A DNA stretch of 33,313 bases from Mesostigma viride (GCA_009746045.1 RPFO01000971.1:1-33313), one strand, 5' to 3'. Shown: positions 9,111 through 18,362, numbered from the stretch's first letter. Translations and numbers: made by a program. Notes: a model not told the origin generated them from the letters alone.

Positions 9111-9579
9111 AGCACTATATACAAGCATATTATGCCTCTTTTCGCATATACACATTAAAAATAACAAGACATCATCATATCATGGCCTTAATACAAGGTG
9201 TGCAAATGCAAATCACACCAGATCGGATGACCAATGATGGGTGGCTGCATGCCAACACATCTACCAGGCTGCAGGGTGAGAGGCCACATCGCTACAAGAC
9301 AGGAATCCTCGCAATTGCACAACACCGCTAGTACACTGTGCACATACCCCAAGAGGATTTGGCTACAAGCCATAAAAGTTTGGCCATGCTAACACATTCT
9401 TCATCCAAGCAAAATGCAGCCTCTCCAAACTCAACTCATTGATTTAAATTCAGCTAGGCCAGGCGTGCATGCTCTACTTGCCGACAACCATGAGTAAACT
9501 TGTCTACCACTTCATTCCATGCGCCGGTAGATGGCACCGTCTCATCTACCAGTCATCCCCGGCTCCCATTCCGCATCCT

Positions 9580-9735
9580 CCTCTCCCTCTCCCTCTCCCT
9601 CTTCCTCCTCCCCCTCCCCCTCCCATTCTCCCTCCCCCTCTCCCTCCCCTCTCCCTCCTCCTCCCCTCCTCCTCCCCTCTCTCCCCTCTTTCTCCCCCTC
9701 TTTCTCTCCCTCTTCCTCCTCCTCCCCGCCTTCAC
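9580..9735. repeat. CT-rich low-complexity tract
   Basis: Imperfect CCCTCT and CCTCCT repeats. Apparent proline/serine- or glutamate/glycine-rich ORFs on both strands come from this composition and are not genes. Confidence 0.85.
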
Positions 9736-9779
9736 TGTCACTGTGCACAGCAGGGACGGCATCGTCTATGTGGGTGCCA

Positions 9780-11570
9780 TCACCTGCGTTCACGGTGCCA
9801 GCCTAGCTCCTGTGGAAAGAAGCGAGCGCGGCCAAATGCCTCGACTGGGTGTGGGCAGCCGCACACGAACTGCGTCACCTCCGCCAGGGCATGATAGTCC
9901 TCATACTGCCCATCAGCCCACATCGCCTTGATGAGCAGGTGACCTCCCCTTTCCTGAACCTTAGTGACCCAGCCATGGAAGCGCTCCCTCTTCCTCGCTA
10001 TCCCCGGAAACAGGGCACACAGGCGCATCCCGATAAGCGCACGTGCTCCATGCTCGGCAAAGTAGGCATTGCAGTCATCCTTTGCTGCTGCCCTGGCGGC
10101 GGTGGCAGTCTTGTAATGCTCAAAGTCAATCTGCGGGTGCTCTTTCAACGCCGCCACCGTGGCAGCTGACAGTTTGCCGGTACTGATCAGCTCAGGCTGG
10201 TGCACCTCTGCCGTACCGCCCACTGTCCAGTGCTGCAGGTGTACATCAGAAATGGGGACCGTCATCCCTGCGCTGCCGCCACCTAATGTCACTCTAGAAA
10301 ACTGGCCCGTCCACGACGGTGCGTAGTAAGGAGAGGCGACAATGCTGTCACGCTCCGTGCGATCGCCTTCCAGATCAAGGACCTTCACCAGCATGTGTGG
10401 TGCCCACGGCATTCCCTGCCCGCAGGTGACGGCTGGCCGCTTAACAACGAGTAGGTCGCTGCGTCGTATGAGGCTTCCATTCACCTTGAAGGTGTGCCTG
10501 CCGGAAATCAGTGTGCGCAAAGCGGGCGTTGCCGTTGATGTGCTCCCTCGCGCAGCGGGCGCACATGCGCGGTTGATCTGCGCTTGAATCTCGCGGGCAG
10601 GGCAAGCGACGTGTGAGATTACTTGTTTTATGGGCAGCCTCAGTGCTCGTGTTGCCCGCGCAACCGACTGGTCGCCTGCAGATCGCAGCGGTAAGGGTAC
10701 CGCCTTGTTCGCTTGCAGTTCACGCTTCTCTTTGAGCTTTTGCTCCATGATGTCGAACAGATTCTCGTTGTTGGCACGCACATCCTCCACGGACTTTGGC
10801 ACCTGCTCAATCCATCCGTCCAGCAACTGCTGCTTCTCAGCGGCGACGATGTCAGGAAAAAGGCTGTGAAGGCTAGCGCAGGTACATCTCCTGGCACCGC
10901 CCTCGTCCCATTCAAAAAGCGGCACTAGACCAGGACTTCCTTTGGGGGCCTTGCCACGCTCTATGAGGAGGCACCCATAGACAGGATCTCCCTGCGGGGT
11001 GTACCCAATGGGCGTGACCCCGTCACAAGCCTCGCCATTAGGCCCTGTGGGCTGCCACTTGTTCACCGGTGCATTTACCAACGTCTCCGATGCGGCTAGG
11101 CGCCAGCGGACATACACGGTCATATCCGGGCCCCAAAACACTTCGAGATCGAACACCTTCGAAGAGCGGTGCCTCTCCCTCTCGGCTTCGGTTGCTGGCT
11201 CATCATCCAAGTCGGCGGTGGCGCCCGCGCCCGCACCCGCGCCGGCGCCTGCGCCCCCACCCCCGCCCGCGCCCGCGCGCGCGCCTTGGGTGGCGCCCGC
11301 GCCCGCACCCGCGCCGGCGCCTGCGCCCCCGCCCCCGCCCCCGCCCGGGCCCGCGCCCGCGCCCGCGTCTTGGGTGGCGCCCGCGCCCGCACCCGCGCCT
11401 TCTCCCCCGCCCCCGCCCCCGCCCGCGCCCCCGCCCGCGCCATGGGTGTGGCCCGCGGCTGGCTTCTTCGGAAATGCGTCCATCGATTTCACCCACCGGC
11501 CGTCAGCGGTGGATGCACCCTTTCGGCCACGTTGTGACATCAAGCGCGGCGTCCCCAATAGAACAGTCAT
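9780..11570 (-). CDS. Transposon-borne protein of unknown function, Gly/Ala-rich with a Tudor-like C-terminus
   Basis: A long minus-strand frame opens at 11660; ATGs occur at 11570 and 11540. After the start (SQRGRKGAS) there is a Gly/Ala low-complexity segment (about 11215-11450) from GC-rich tandem repeats with GATQ spacers. About 450 residues of non-repetitive sequence follow. Near the end, FHGWVTKVQERGGHLLIKAMWADGQYEDY (broken here: FHGWVTKVQ, then MWADGQYEDY) resembles the small Tudor/chromo-like modules seen in algal transposon proteins; this is only a pattern match. The last codons run into CAG|GTGATGG, a good splice donor, so the stop at 9780 may be intronic and the gene may go on. 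No transposase catalytic residues are recognised. The long uninterrupted unique frame argues that it is real. Confidence 0.6.
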   Translation of the reverse strand: MTVLLGTPRLMSQRGRKGASTADGRWVKSMDAFPKKPAAGHTHGAGGGAGGGGGGGEGAGAGAGATQDAGAGAGPGGGGGGGAGAGAGAGAGATQGARAGAGGGGGAGAGAGAGAGATADLDDEPATEAERERHRSSKVFDLEVFWGPDMTVYVRWRLAASETLVNAPVNKWQPTGPNGEACDGVTPIGYTPQGDPVYGCLLIERGKAPKGSPGLVPLFEWDEGGARRCTCASLHSLFPDIVAAEKQQLLDGWIEQVPKSVEDVRANNENLFDIMEQKLKEKRELQANKAVPLPLRSAGDQSVARATRALRLPIKQVISHVACPAREIQAQINRACAPAARGSTSTATPALRTLISGRHTFKVNGSLIRRSDLLVVKRPAVTCGQGMPWAPHMLVKVLDLEGDRTERDSIVASPYYAPSWTGQFSRVTLGGGSAGMTVPISDVHLQHWTVGGTAEVHQPELISTGKLSAATVAALKEHPQIDFEHYKTATAARAAAKDDCNAYFAEHGARALIGMRLCALFPGIARKRERFHGWVTKVQERGGHLLIKAMWADGQYEDYHALAEVTQFVCGCPHPVEAFGRARFFPQELGWHRERR

Positions 11571-11660
11571 GCAATATGAATAATCATTAGTATCAACGAT
11601 GCGTTCATGCAGGCGTGAACTGTGAAATACAACAAGCATGCAACAACGACTCCAGCACAC

Positions 11661-11968
11661 TTAGTAAATACTGCTCATAATATCTGTGGCACATGCAACA
11701 TGGTTAAAACACACATGGATGACCTGTATGGCTGCACATGAACTGTCCACCTAGAGAAGACTAGAAATTCAGCATGATATCAAGAGCCATCCACACAAAT
11801 ATATGTCTTACCGCAGCTTAGGGCTTCTTCGGGTTGAGTTGGCGAATCGAGCTTGTTGAGCCCTGCTCGAAGTAATGCTCAAATGCGATGCCCAGGCCCG
11901 CCAGCACATCATCAAATGTGATTAGTTTCACAGGTGGTCCGAAGAGTTCCAAACGTGGTTGCTAATTT
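11661..11968. other. Gap without a recognised gene
   Basis: Moderately AT-rich sequence between two minus-strand coding pieces. It may be an intron or spacer. Nothing else is seen. Confidence 0.5.
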
Positions 11969-12475
11969 TCAGGCAGTGCCTGAAGGCCGCCTCGAAAGTG
12001 AAACGCGAAAGTGAAAAGGGGTCACAAACCCTATGTTCATATCCTTGACTCCCCCGTCGAGAACGAACCGAAAACCAGCGCCATGAACGAACTTGTGACG
12101 AGTAGATGACGACATCGTGGTTATGGCGTCGTACCCCCCCTGGTGCAGCTGCTGCTTTATCGCCGCCTTCCTGTCCTCTTGCTTCCGCCCGGGCGAAAAC
12201 CAGGCGCTTCGCAATGCCTGGAGATGTGATATTCTAATGGGCTTCATGCACTCGTGGCCGCACTTACAGTCGAACGTCTCGTCGGTCACTAGGCTGCCGG
12301 CATGGGTGCTGCCGCTTAGCACTATGGCTGCGAACTTGCGCTTCCCATGGTGTCCCATCACCATGATAGCGAAAGCCAGGAAGCAGATAGCCACGATTAT
12401 GTCCCAGCAAAGCCATAGCACACCTTCCGTTTCGACCGCCATGTCGGCCACTAGTCCGGATAGCTCAATGTGCAC
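11969..12475 (-). CDS. Transposon exon with a Cys-containing CxCxxxC module
   Basis: The open frame begins at GTG 12475, directly after TCAAGGTCAG on the minus strand, a good splice acceptor. It is therefore more likely an internal exon than a gene start; the first ATG is 12442. A hydrophobic stretch (VLWLCWDIIVAICFLAFAIMVMG) is followed by FDCKCGHECMKPIRISHLQALRSAWF and a basic segment. C-x-C-x3-C followed by L-x-x-L-R-x-x-W resembles the Cys-rich N-terminal part of several uncharacterised eukaryotic transposon proteins. I cannot name the family. Its first 25 codons are duplicated in inverted orientation at 12943-13017. Confidence 0.45.
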   Translation of the reverse strand: MHIELSGLVADMAVETEGVLWLCWDIIVAICFLAFAIMVMGHHGKRKFAAIVLSGSTHAGSLVTDETFDCKCGHECMKPIRISHLQALRSAWFSPGRKQEDRKAAIKQQLHQGGYDAITTMSSSTRHKFVHGAGFRFVLDGGVKDMNIGFVTPFHFRVSLSRRPSGTA

Positions 12476-13016
12476 CTGACCTTGACACTAATCGCACAAA
12501 CAGCCACAATTTTGCAAGCAAGAAGACATGGCTACCTCGGCATTTCATGAAATGTACTTCGTGAAATGCATTTCGTGAAATGTACTAAGGAACGTGATTG
12601 GCCGGCGTTCGCTCGCCAAATCTCGCAAAATGTACTAAGGCACGTGATTGGTCCCGCAAAATGTACTAAGGAACGTGATTGGCCGGCGAAGATTCTGTAG
12701 GGAATTTTAATTGCAGCAAACAGAATCTTCGCCGGCCAATCACGTTCCTTAGTACATTTTGCGGGACCAATCACGTGCCTTAGTACATTTTGCGAGATTT
12801 GGCGAGCGAACGCCGGCCAATCACGTTCCTTAGTACATTTCACGAAATGCATTTCACGAAGTACATTTCATGAAATGCCGAGGTAGCCATGTCTTCTTGC
12901 TTGCAAAATTGTGGCTGTTTGTGCGATTAGTGTCAAGGTCAGGTGCACATTGAGCTATCCGGACTAGTGGCCGACATGGCGGTCGAAACGGAAGGTGTAC
13001 TATGGCTTTGCTGGGA
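12402..13016. repeat. Large near-perfect inverted repeat (297-bp arms, 21-bp spacer)
   Basis: Arms 12402-12698 and 12720-13016 are reverse complements with one mismatch seen. Each arm holds three copies of an ATGTACTAAGG(A/C)ACGTGATTGG-type unit (a CCAAT box, with CACGTG in one of the three) and the first 25 codons of the exon at 12475. A transcript through it would fold into a hairpin of nearly 300 bp. Confidence 0.95.
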
Positions 13017-13640
13017 TGATTATCATCGTAGTACATCATATGTATTACAGTACATTTCACGAAGTACATTTCATGGAGGCAGAGGGAAAGTTCCTGTTCA
13101 TGGTGAGTCGGGGTTAGCAATCACGGCAATGTCGATACATGTACTTGCAGTATATACAAATGCCATAATGTCCTTAGATGCAGCATGAATGTCTATTGTT
13201 CGGATTTCTTTTATCACGATGCTTAGGATGCCTTCCAACAGAAATCTGCTGCGCTACAGGTCGGGAATACCTGAACTTGATATGCGTGGCCAGTGGCCAT
13301 GGCAGCCGGGGTCGGTAAGAATTAACTTCGATAGCCATGAATAATGCGGAAAGTGAACGTTGTCCACCCGCTGCACAGGGAAAATGGCTGCACAGGAACG
13401 GCCTGACGTGATACTGTCGCAAAGCAGTTCTCATAAGCCGACAATTACACATTCGACTTATGATCGATAATCGGCGCAGGCCTTCGACATTCAAGCGCGC
13501 ATCGAAACGTCGTGAGGATTTCGGACATTTAGATGAAGTTGGATTGTTTTCGGCCCTCGTATTTGCCATGATCTTGGCCATCCAATCTTTTTGCTTCGTG
13601 CACAGTTTGCGTTTGCAGTTAAGCGTAGGTACATGACAAG
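13017..13640. other. Stretch without a confident gene
   Basis: A 135-codon minus-strand frame with ATG at 13581 and end at 13174 exists. It has no recognisable domain and may be chance. Nothing else is seen. Confidence 0.4.
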
Positions 13641-13642
13641 CT

Positions 13643-13735
13643 TGCGTTTGCGTTTGCGTTTGCGTTTGCGTTTGCGTTTGCTTTGCCTTTGCCTTTGCGT
13701 ATACATTTGCATGTGCGCTTGCGTTGCCGTTTGCT
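13643..13735. repeat. TTTGCG hexamer repeat
   Basis: About seven TTTGCG units, then degenerate TTTGCCTTTGCC sequence. From 13736 to 14222 the sequence is AT-rich with CATTTGCATT- and TTATTATT-like runs and no gene. Confidence 0.8.
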
Positions 13736-14222
13736 TATGCGTCCCAATGTATGTCTGGCTTTGGGCAATTCTATTTCCTTGTCGTTGGGATATGAGTGGG
13801 TGCTGGCGGTGGTGTTACTGTCGGCAGGTAGAGTGGCAGTGGCTTCAACTTCTGTTGCTTTTTCATTGCATTTGCATTTTCATTGGGTCTCTGTAGTTAA
13901 CAACTGCTTTAAATATCTTTGTTAATAGCCGGCTTCAGCTGTAATTTCGATTGCATGTTGCTTTTGAATTGCATTCGCACTGGGCACATGCAGTGGGCAT
14001 TAGGCATTGGTAGTGCAATTACACATGCAGTCACACTTGCAATTGCAATGAAGTTGAAATTGAAGCTGCAGCTAAAATTTGCTACGTGCCTACTGGTACA
14101 GTCGCATGTGCAGTCAACTTTGTGCTTGTTTATTATTATTATTTCTTCTTCTTATAATTTCTTCTTATTATTATTATAATTTCTTCTTGCTTTTCGTAAT
14201 GTGTGGTGGTTAGAATGGTGAT

Positions 14223-14394
14223 GGCAGGGGCAGGAGCAGGGGCAGGGGCAGGGGCAGGGGCAGGGGCAGGGGCAGGGGCAGGGGCAGGGGCAGGGGCAGG
14301 GGCAGGGGCAGGGGCAGGGGCAGGGGCAGGGGCAGGGGCAGGGGCAGGGGAGGGGCAGGGGCAGGGGCAGGGGCAGGGGCAGGGGCAGGGGCAA
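14223..14394. repeat. GGGGCA hexamer array
   Basis: Almost uninterrupted GGGGCA units over about 170 bp. All frames are open and code for simple repeats; none is a gene. Confidence 0.95.
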
Positions 14395-14659
14395 TCATGA
14401 GTTGCTTTCGGCCTGGCATGTGCACCAGAACTGGCATATGTGCTCGCAATGCAGCTTGCTACTCTTGTTCCTTTTGTTTGCCTTTTCTTTTGTTTGGGAA
14501 CTGTTCGTGCAGGGGGGTGGGATGAGGCCGCGAGTCTCTGGGCAGGGGCATTGACGTGGGTAGGTGTGTGTCTGGGCTAAGTCTACAATTGTCGCTGCTG
14601 TGCTGTACTTCTGGCTGTGGCTTACGGTGCATTTGTGGCTTGGAGTAGGGGTGAGGCTA

Positions 14660-15472
14660 GGGTGGGCGCAGGCGCGGGCGTGGGCGTGGGCGTGGGCGTG
14701 AGCGCGGGCGTGGGCGTGGGCGTGGGCGTGGGCGTGGGCGTGGGTGTGGGCGTGGGCGTGGGCGTGGGCGTGGGCGTGGGCGTGGGCGTGGGCGTTGGCA
14801 TGGGCGTGGGCGTGGGCGTGGGCGTGGGCGTGGGCGTAGGCGTGGGAGTGGGCGTGGGCGTGGGCGTGGGCGTGGGCGTGGGCGTGGGCGTGGGCGTGGG
14901 TGTGGGTGTGGGCGTGGGCGTGGGCGTGGGTGTGGGCGTGGGCGTGGGCGTGGGCGTGGGCGTGGGCGTGGGTGTGGGTGTGGGCGTGGGCGTGGGCGTG
15001 GGCGTGGGCGTGGGCGTGGGCGTGGGCGTGGGCGTGGGCGTGGGCGTGGGCGTGGGCGTGGGCGTGGGCGTGGGCGTGGGCGTGGGCGTGGGCGTGGGCG
15101 TGGGCGTGGGCGTGGGCGTGGGCGTGGGCGTGGGCGTGGGCGTGGGCATGGGCATGGGCGTGGGCGTGGGCGTGGGCGTGCGCGTGCGCGTGGGCGTGGG
15201 CGTGGGAGTGGGCGTTGGAGTGGGCGTGGGCGTGGGCGTGAGCGTGGGCGTGGGCGTGGGCGTGGGCGTGGGCGTGGGCGTGGGCGTGGGCGTGGGCGTG
15301 GGCGTGGGCGTGGGCGTGGGCGTGGGCGTGGGCGTGGGCGTGGGCGTGGGCGTGGGCGTGGGCGTGGGCGTGGGCGTGGGCGTGGGCGTGGGCGTGGGCG
15401 TGGGCGTGGGCGTGGGCGTGGGCGTGGGCGTGGGCGTGGGCGTGGGCGTGGGCGTGGCGTGGGCGTTGGCGT
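14660..15472. repeat. Long GGGCGT hexamer array
   Basis: About 130 units of GGGCGT with scattered variants (GGGTGT, GGGCAT, GCGCGT). The period of 6 keeps all frames open, hence spurious valine/glycine or tryptophan/alanine ORFs up to 479 codons. Runs of four or more GGG blocks with 3-base loops fit the G-quadruplex pattern. Confidence 0.95.
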
Positions 15473-15575
15473 GGGTAGGTGTGTGTCTCAGCTACGTCTG
15501 CTATTGTTGCAGCTGCGCTCTACTTCTGGCTGTGGCTTTGGGTATAATTGTGGCTTGGAGTAGGGGTGAGGCTAG

Positions 15576-15731
15576 GGTGGGCGTGGGCGTGGGCGTGGGC
15601 GTGGGCGTGGGCGTGGGCGTGGGCGTGGGCGTGGGCGTGGGCGTGGGCGTGGGCGTGGGCGTGGGCGTGGGCGTGGGCGTGGGCGTGGGCGTGGGCGTGG
15701 GCGTGGGCGTGGGCGTGGGCGTGGGCGTGGG
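15576..15731. repeat. Second GGGCGT array
   Basis: About 26 nearly pure units. It follows a ~105-bp segment (15472-15576) that is an imperfect copy of the one before the first array (14558-14663). Confidence 0.95.
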
Positions 15732-15771
15732 TGAGAATGGGCGTGCGGGGCAGGGGCATGGGCATGGGCGT

Positions 15772-15904
15772 GGGCGGGGCGGGGCGGGGGCGGGGGCGGG
15801 GGCGGGGGCGGGGGCGGGGGGGCGGGGGCGGGGCGGGGGCGGGGCGGGGGCGGGGCGGGGGCGGGGGCGGGGGCGGGGGCGGGGGCGGGGGCGGGGGCGG
15901 GGGC
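15772..15904. repeat. GGGGCG array
   Basis: Interspersed GGGGCG and GGGCG units, followed by further G-rich sequence and a G12 run near 16005. No gene. Confidence 0.9.
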
Positions 15905-16055
15905 ATGGCGTGTGCATGGGCGTTGGGGGGTCAGGGGGGCTGGGTTGGGTTTGGGTGGGTGGGTCATTGGTGCAATGTTTGGAGTTGGGGCTTGTGTGTG
16001 TGTGGGGGGGGGGGGCATGGGGATTGCCATGCGCGTGCACGTGGGCGTCCGCGTG

Positions 16056-16668
16056 ATCCTCTGTTCGTGTACATGTTCATGCATGTGCCATGACGGCACA
16101 ATGCATGTCAGATTCGTGACTTTATCGTGTGTTCCCTAGTTGCAAGTATTACTGCTAAAATTCATTGCAGCATTCCATTCCTTGCATAATGCTTGATTGC
16201 TTGCATCAGTTCATTCTATACTTCGATCATGACCTGAAGTGCTTAAGTATTACCAGACTCTCGCGCAGTGTCAGAATGTCCAATTTTTAGCACACATGCA
16301 TGTTTGCACACCAAAGCCCTCATTCCCATGTTGATAAGGCTAAGTAAAACATTTTTTTTTTTGTGCGGTGATCCACGAAATGCAGCTGTGAATGGCTCTA
16401 GGAGGTCACCAATGGTGGCCAGACCTGTTATTGAGCATTGGGAGACGTTACAGGGGCATCAATCACAGTTACACTTAGTTCAGATGTAGTTCAATTTAGT
16501 ACATTATAGTATAAATGTAGTAGAAAATAGTACAACCTAGTATATTGTAGCATATACTAGTTCAACTACCTCCAGATGAGATCCAGGGGCTATGGGGACA
16601 CTTTTTATGCAAAACTGAACTTGAAACAAGCAAAAAACAAGAAACTTGGAAAAAATAAAAATGTACTT
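16056..16668. other. Right subterminal part of the DNA transposon, no gene seen
   Basis: AT-richer sequence with a TAGT-rich stretch (16490-16560). The left-end 174-bp repeat is not present here. No supported ORF. Confidence 0.6.
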
Positions 16669-16698
16669 GTGCTGGAGTACATTCTTAACGGCTGGCAG
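16669..16698 (-). repeat. Right terminal inverted repeat of the DNA transposon
   Basis: It begins GTGCTGGAGTACATTC and ends GGCTGGCAG, the inverse of 8274-8303. It is followed by the target duplication GGATGCC at 16699-16705. Confidence 0.85.
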
Positions 16699-16705
16699 GG
16701 ATGCC

Positions 16706-17442
16706 TTGTCGCCCCCCGATGGCGACGACGACCAGCGCGTGGACGCGCGGTCCCCCGGGGAAGGGGAGGGGTCCCACACACGGGTTCCCCTTGGCGCTGT
16801 GGCTCAGGCTCTTTTTCATCTGGAACCTCTTGGATCCCCGGTGGTCGTGTCTGAGTACCTACACTCGGCGCTGGACCAACCGGAGGAGGAGGACGAGGCC
16901 GATGCGTATACGGTCACTTCCCCCCTGGAGATGTTGATCAGCCGCTTCACGGTTACCGAGCCGGCCGCCTTGGAGGTGATCAAGTCACACCCCAAGATGA
17001 TGGGCAGGCTCCCGTGCAAGTTCCAAGGGGGTCGCCTATACGTCATGGTGCGCCCGGACACGTGGCGCCTCTACATACCCGAGCTCTGTCGAGCAGCCTT
17101 GCTCCACGAGCTCCACGACTCCCTAGTCGGCGGTCATCAGGGCATTGGGCGGCTGCTACCAAGGGCACGTCGTCACTTCTACTGGCCTGGCATGAAGGAC
17201 TACATTGCGGCCTATATACGCGAATGCCCGTCGTGCCAGATAGCCAAGTCCCAGAACACGGGTACTCAGGCTGTCCCAAAGACGCTACCTGATCCCCTGG
17301 GTCCCTGGGACTCGATCCAGATGGATTTCGTCGGCCCCTTTAAGAAGACCAAGAACGGCAACAGCAAGATCTTGGTGTTCGTGGACCGACTCACGCGCAT
17401 GTGTCACCTGGCCCCCTGTCCGGCTGACCTCACGGCCGAGGG
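16706..17442 (+). pseudogene. Chromovirus pol, second part: integrase zinc finger and start of catalytic core
   Basis: It continues the RT/RNase H frame after the DNA transposon. A variable linker is followed by the HHCC zinc-binding domain: LLHELHDSLVGGHQG, then HFYWPGM, then ECPSCQIAKS. The core begins with MDFVGPF (first catalytic Asp) and ILVFVDRLTR. The frame is cut at 17442 by the palindromic element. The 15 residues after that point are foreign. Removing the insert and one GAGGG restores continuity with 18363 onward. Confidence 0.95.
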
Positions 17443-18362
17443 AGTTAGGTTAAATAGCGCCGGAACCTTAGGTTTTAGTTACGTTAAATAGTGCCGGAAC
17501 CTTTTGCCGCCTGAGGCAAATCGGTCCGTAACACTATTTTGCCCGGAATAACCACTTCCGAGCACCCAAGTTAATTCGGCCGAATTAACTTGGGTGCTCG
17601 GAAGTGGTTATTCCGGGCAAAATAGTGTTACGGACCGATTTGCCTCAGGCGGCAAAAGGTTCCGGCACTATTTAACGTAACTAAAACCTGGCCTCGTGGA
17701 GGGGGGACGAAGAGCCCGAGACATCCGCCTAGGCCGCTGAGCACGCACCACTAAATGCGCCGGAGCTGCCTCAGTGAGGATTCGAACCCCTGACCTCCAA
17801 GGTGCACAGGTTTTAGTTACGTTAAATAGTGCCGGAACCTTTTGCCGCCTGAGGCAAATCGGTCCGTAACACTATTTTGCCCGGAATAACCACTTCCGAG
17901 CACCCAAGTTAATTCGGCCGAATTAACTTGGGTGCTCGGAAGTGGTTATTCCGGGCAAAATAGTGTTACGGACCGATTTTGCCTCAGGCGGCAAAAAGGT
18001 TCCGTCACTATTTAACGTAACTAAAACCTGTGCACCTTGGAGGTCAGGGGTTCGAATCCTCACTGAGGCAGCTCCGGCGCATTTAGTGGTGCGTGCTCAG
18101 CGGCCTAGGCGGATGTCTCGGGCTCTTCGTCCCCCCTCCACGAGGCCAGGTTTTAGTTACGTTAAATAGTGACGGAACCTTTTTGCCGCCTGAGGCAAAT
18201 CGGTCCGTAACACTATTTTGCCCGGAATAACCACTTCCGAGCACCCAAGTTAATTCGGCCGAATTAACTTGGGTGCTCGGAAGTGGTTATTCCGGGCAAA
18301 ATAGTGTTACGGACCGATTTGCCTCAGGCGGCAAAAAGGTTCCGTCACTATTTAACGTAACT
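17443..18362. mobile_element. Composite palindromic insertion (920 bp) in the integrase core
   Basis: It is flanked by GAGGG (17438-17442 and 18363-18367). Its ends are imperfect inverted repeats of about 27 bp (AGTTA-G/C-GTTAAATAG at the left; the inverse, ...CTATTTAACGTAACT, at the right). Structure: a 28-bp end copy, palindrome A (17471-17688), block X (17689-17808), palindrome B (17809-18028), block X' (18029-18148, exact reverse complement of X), palindrome C (18149-18362). A, B and C are spacer-free palindromes of about 214-220 bp centred on TTCGGCCGAA. No ORF of its own, so it is a non-autonomous foldback/MITE-like element. Confidence 0.9.
17981..18070 (+). other. tRNA-like sequence inside the palindromic element
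   Basis: GGTTCGAATCC (18049-18059) is a perfect tRNA B-box / T-arm. It is followed by CTGAGGC-A, which can pair with GCCTCAG at 17981-17987 as a 7-bp acceptor stem. GCGG/CCGT after the first strand can form a D-arm-like stem. The anticodon arm is not convincing and the length (90 nt) is unusual, so it is not called a tRNA gene. The T-arm block also occurs inverted in X (17775-17785). It may be a Pol III promoter remnant or a SINE-like piece. Confidence 0.35.

Larger units (their letters stand above)
8274..16698. mobile_element. 8.4-kb DNA transposon with terminal inverted repeats
   Basis: The left end 8274-8303 and the right end 16669-16698 are 30-bp inverted repeats differing at 2 positions. 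Direct copies of GGATGCC flank them (8267-8273 and 16699-16705). Deleting the element and one GGATGCC makes the chromovirus pol frame continuous. Content: degenerate ~174-bp subterminal tandem repeats on the left only, minus-strand coding exons (9780-11570, 11969-12475), a large inverted repeat and GC-rich hexamer arrays. No DDE catalytic core is recognised, so the superfamily is open. The 7-bp duplication could be an 8-bp one with a mismatch (CGGATGCC/GGGATGCC). An alternative cut, CCCTACC ends with a 3-bp ATG duplication, cannot be excluded. Confidence 0.85.

Noticed and set aside
9469-9931. Proline/serine-rich ORFs on the plus strand and Glu/Gly-rich ones on the minus strand
   Set aside because: They derive from the CCCTCT-type low-complexity tract.
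14660-15472. Telomeric repeat
   Set aside because: GGGCGT does not match known algal telomere units such as TTTTAGGG or TTTAGGG, and the array is inside a transposon.
14617-16056. 479-codon valine/glycine ORF and overlapping tryptophan/alanine and proline/threonine ORFs
   Set aside because: They are translations of a 6-bp repeat that keeps every frame open. There is no unique sequence of gene quality.
17315-17330. Additional CCAGA hairpin ATCC-AGAT-GGAT in the integrase core
   Set aside because: The loop and closing pair differ from the family, and the words are fixed by the conserved QMDF protein motif.
17981-18070. True tRNA gene
   Set aside because: Acceptor- and T-arm-like parts are present, but no acceptable anticodon arm or linker is found. 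It is kept only as tRNA-like.
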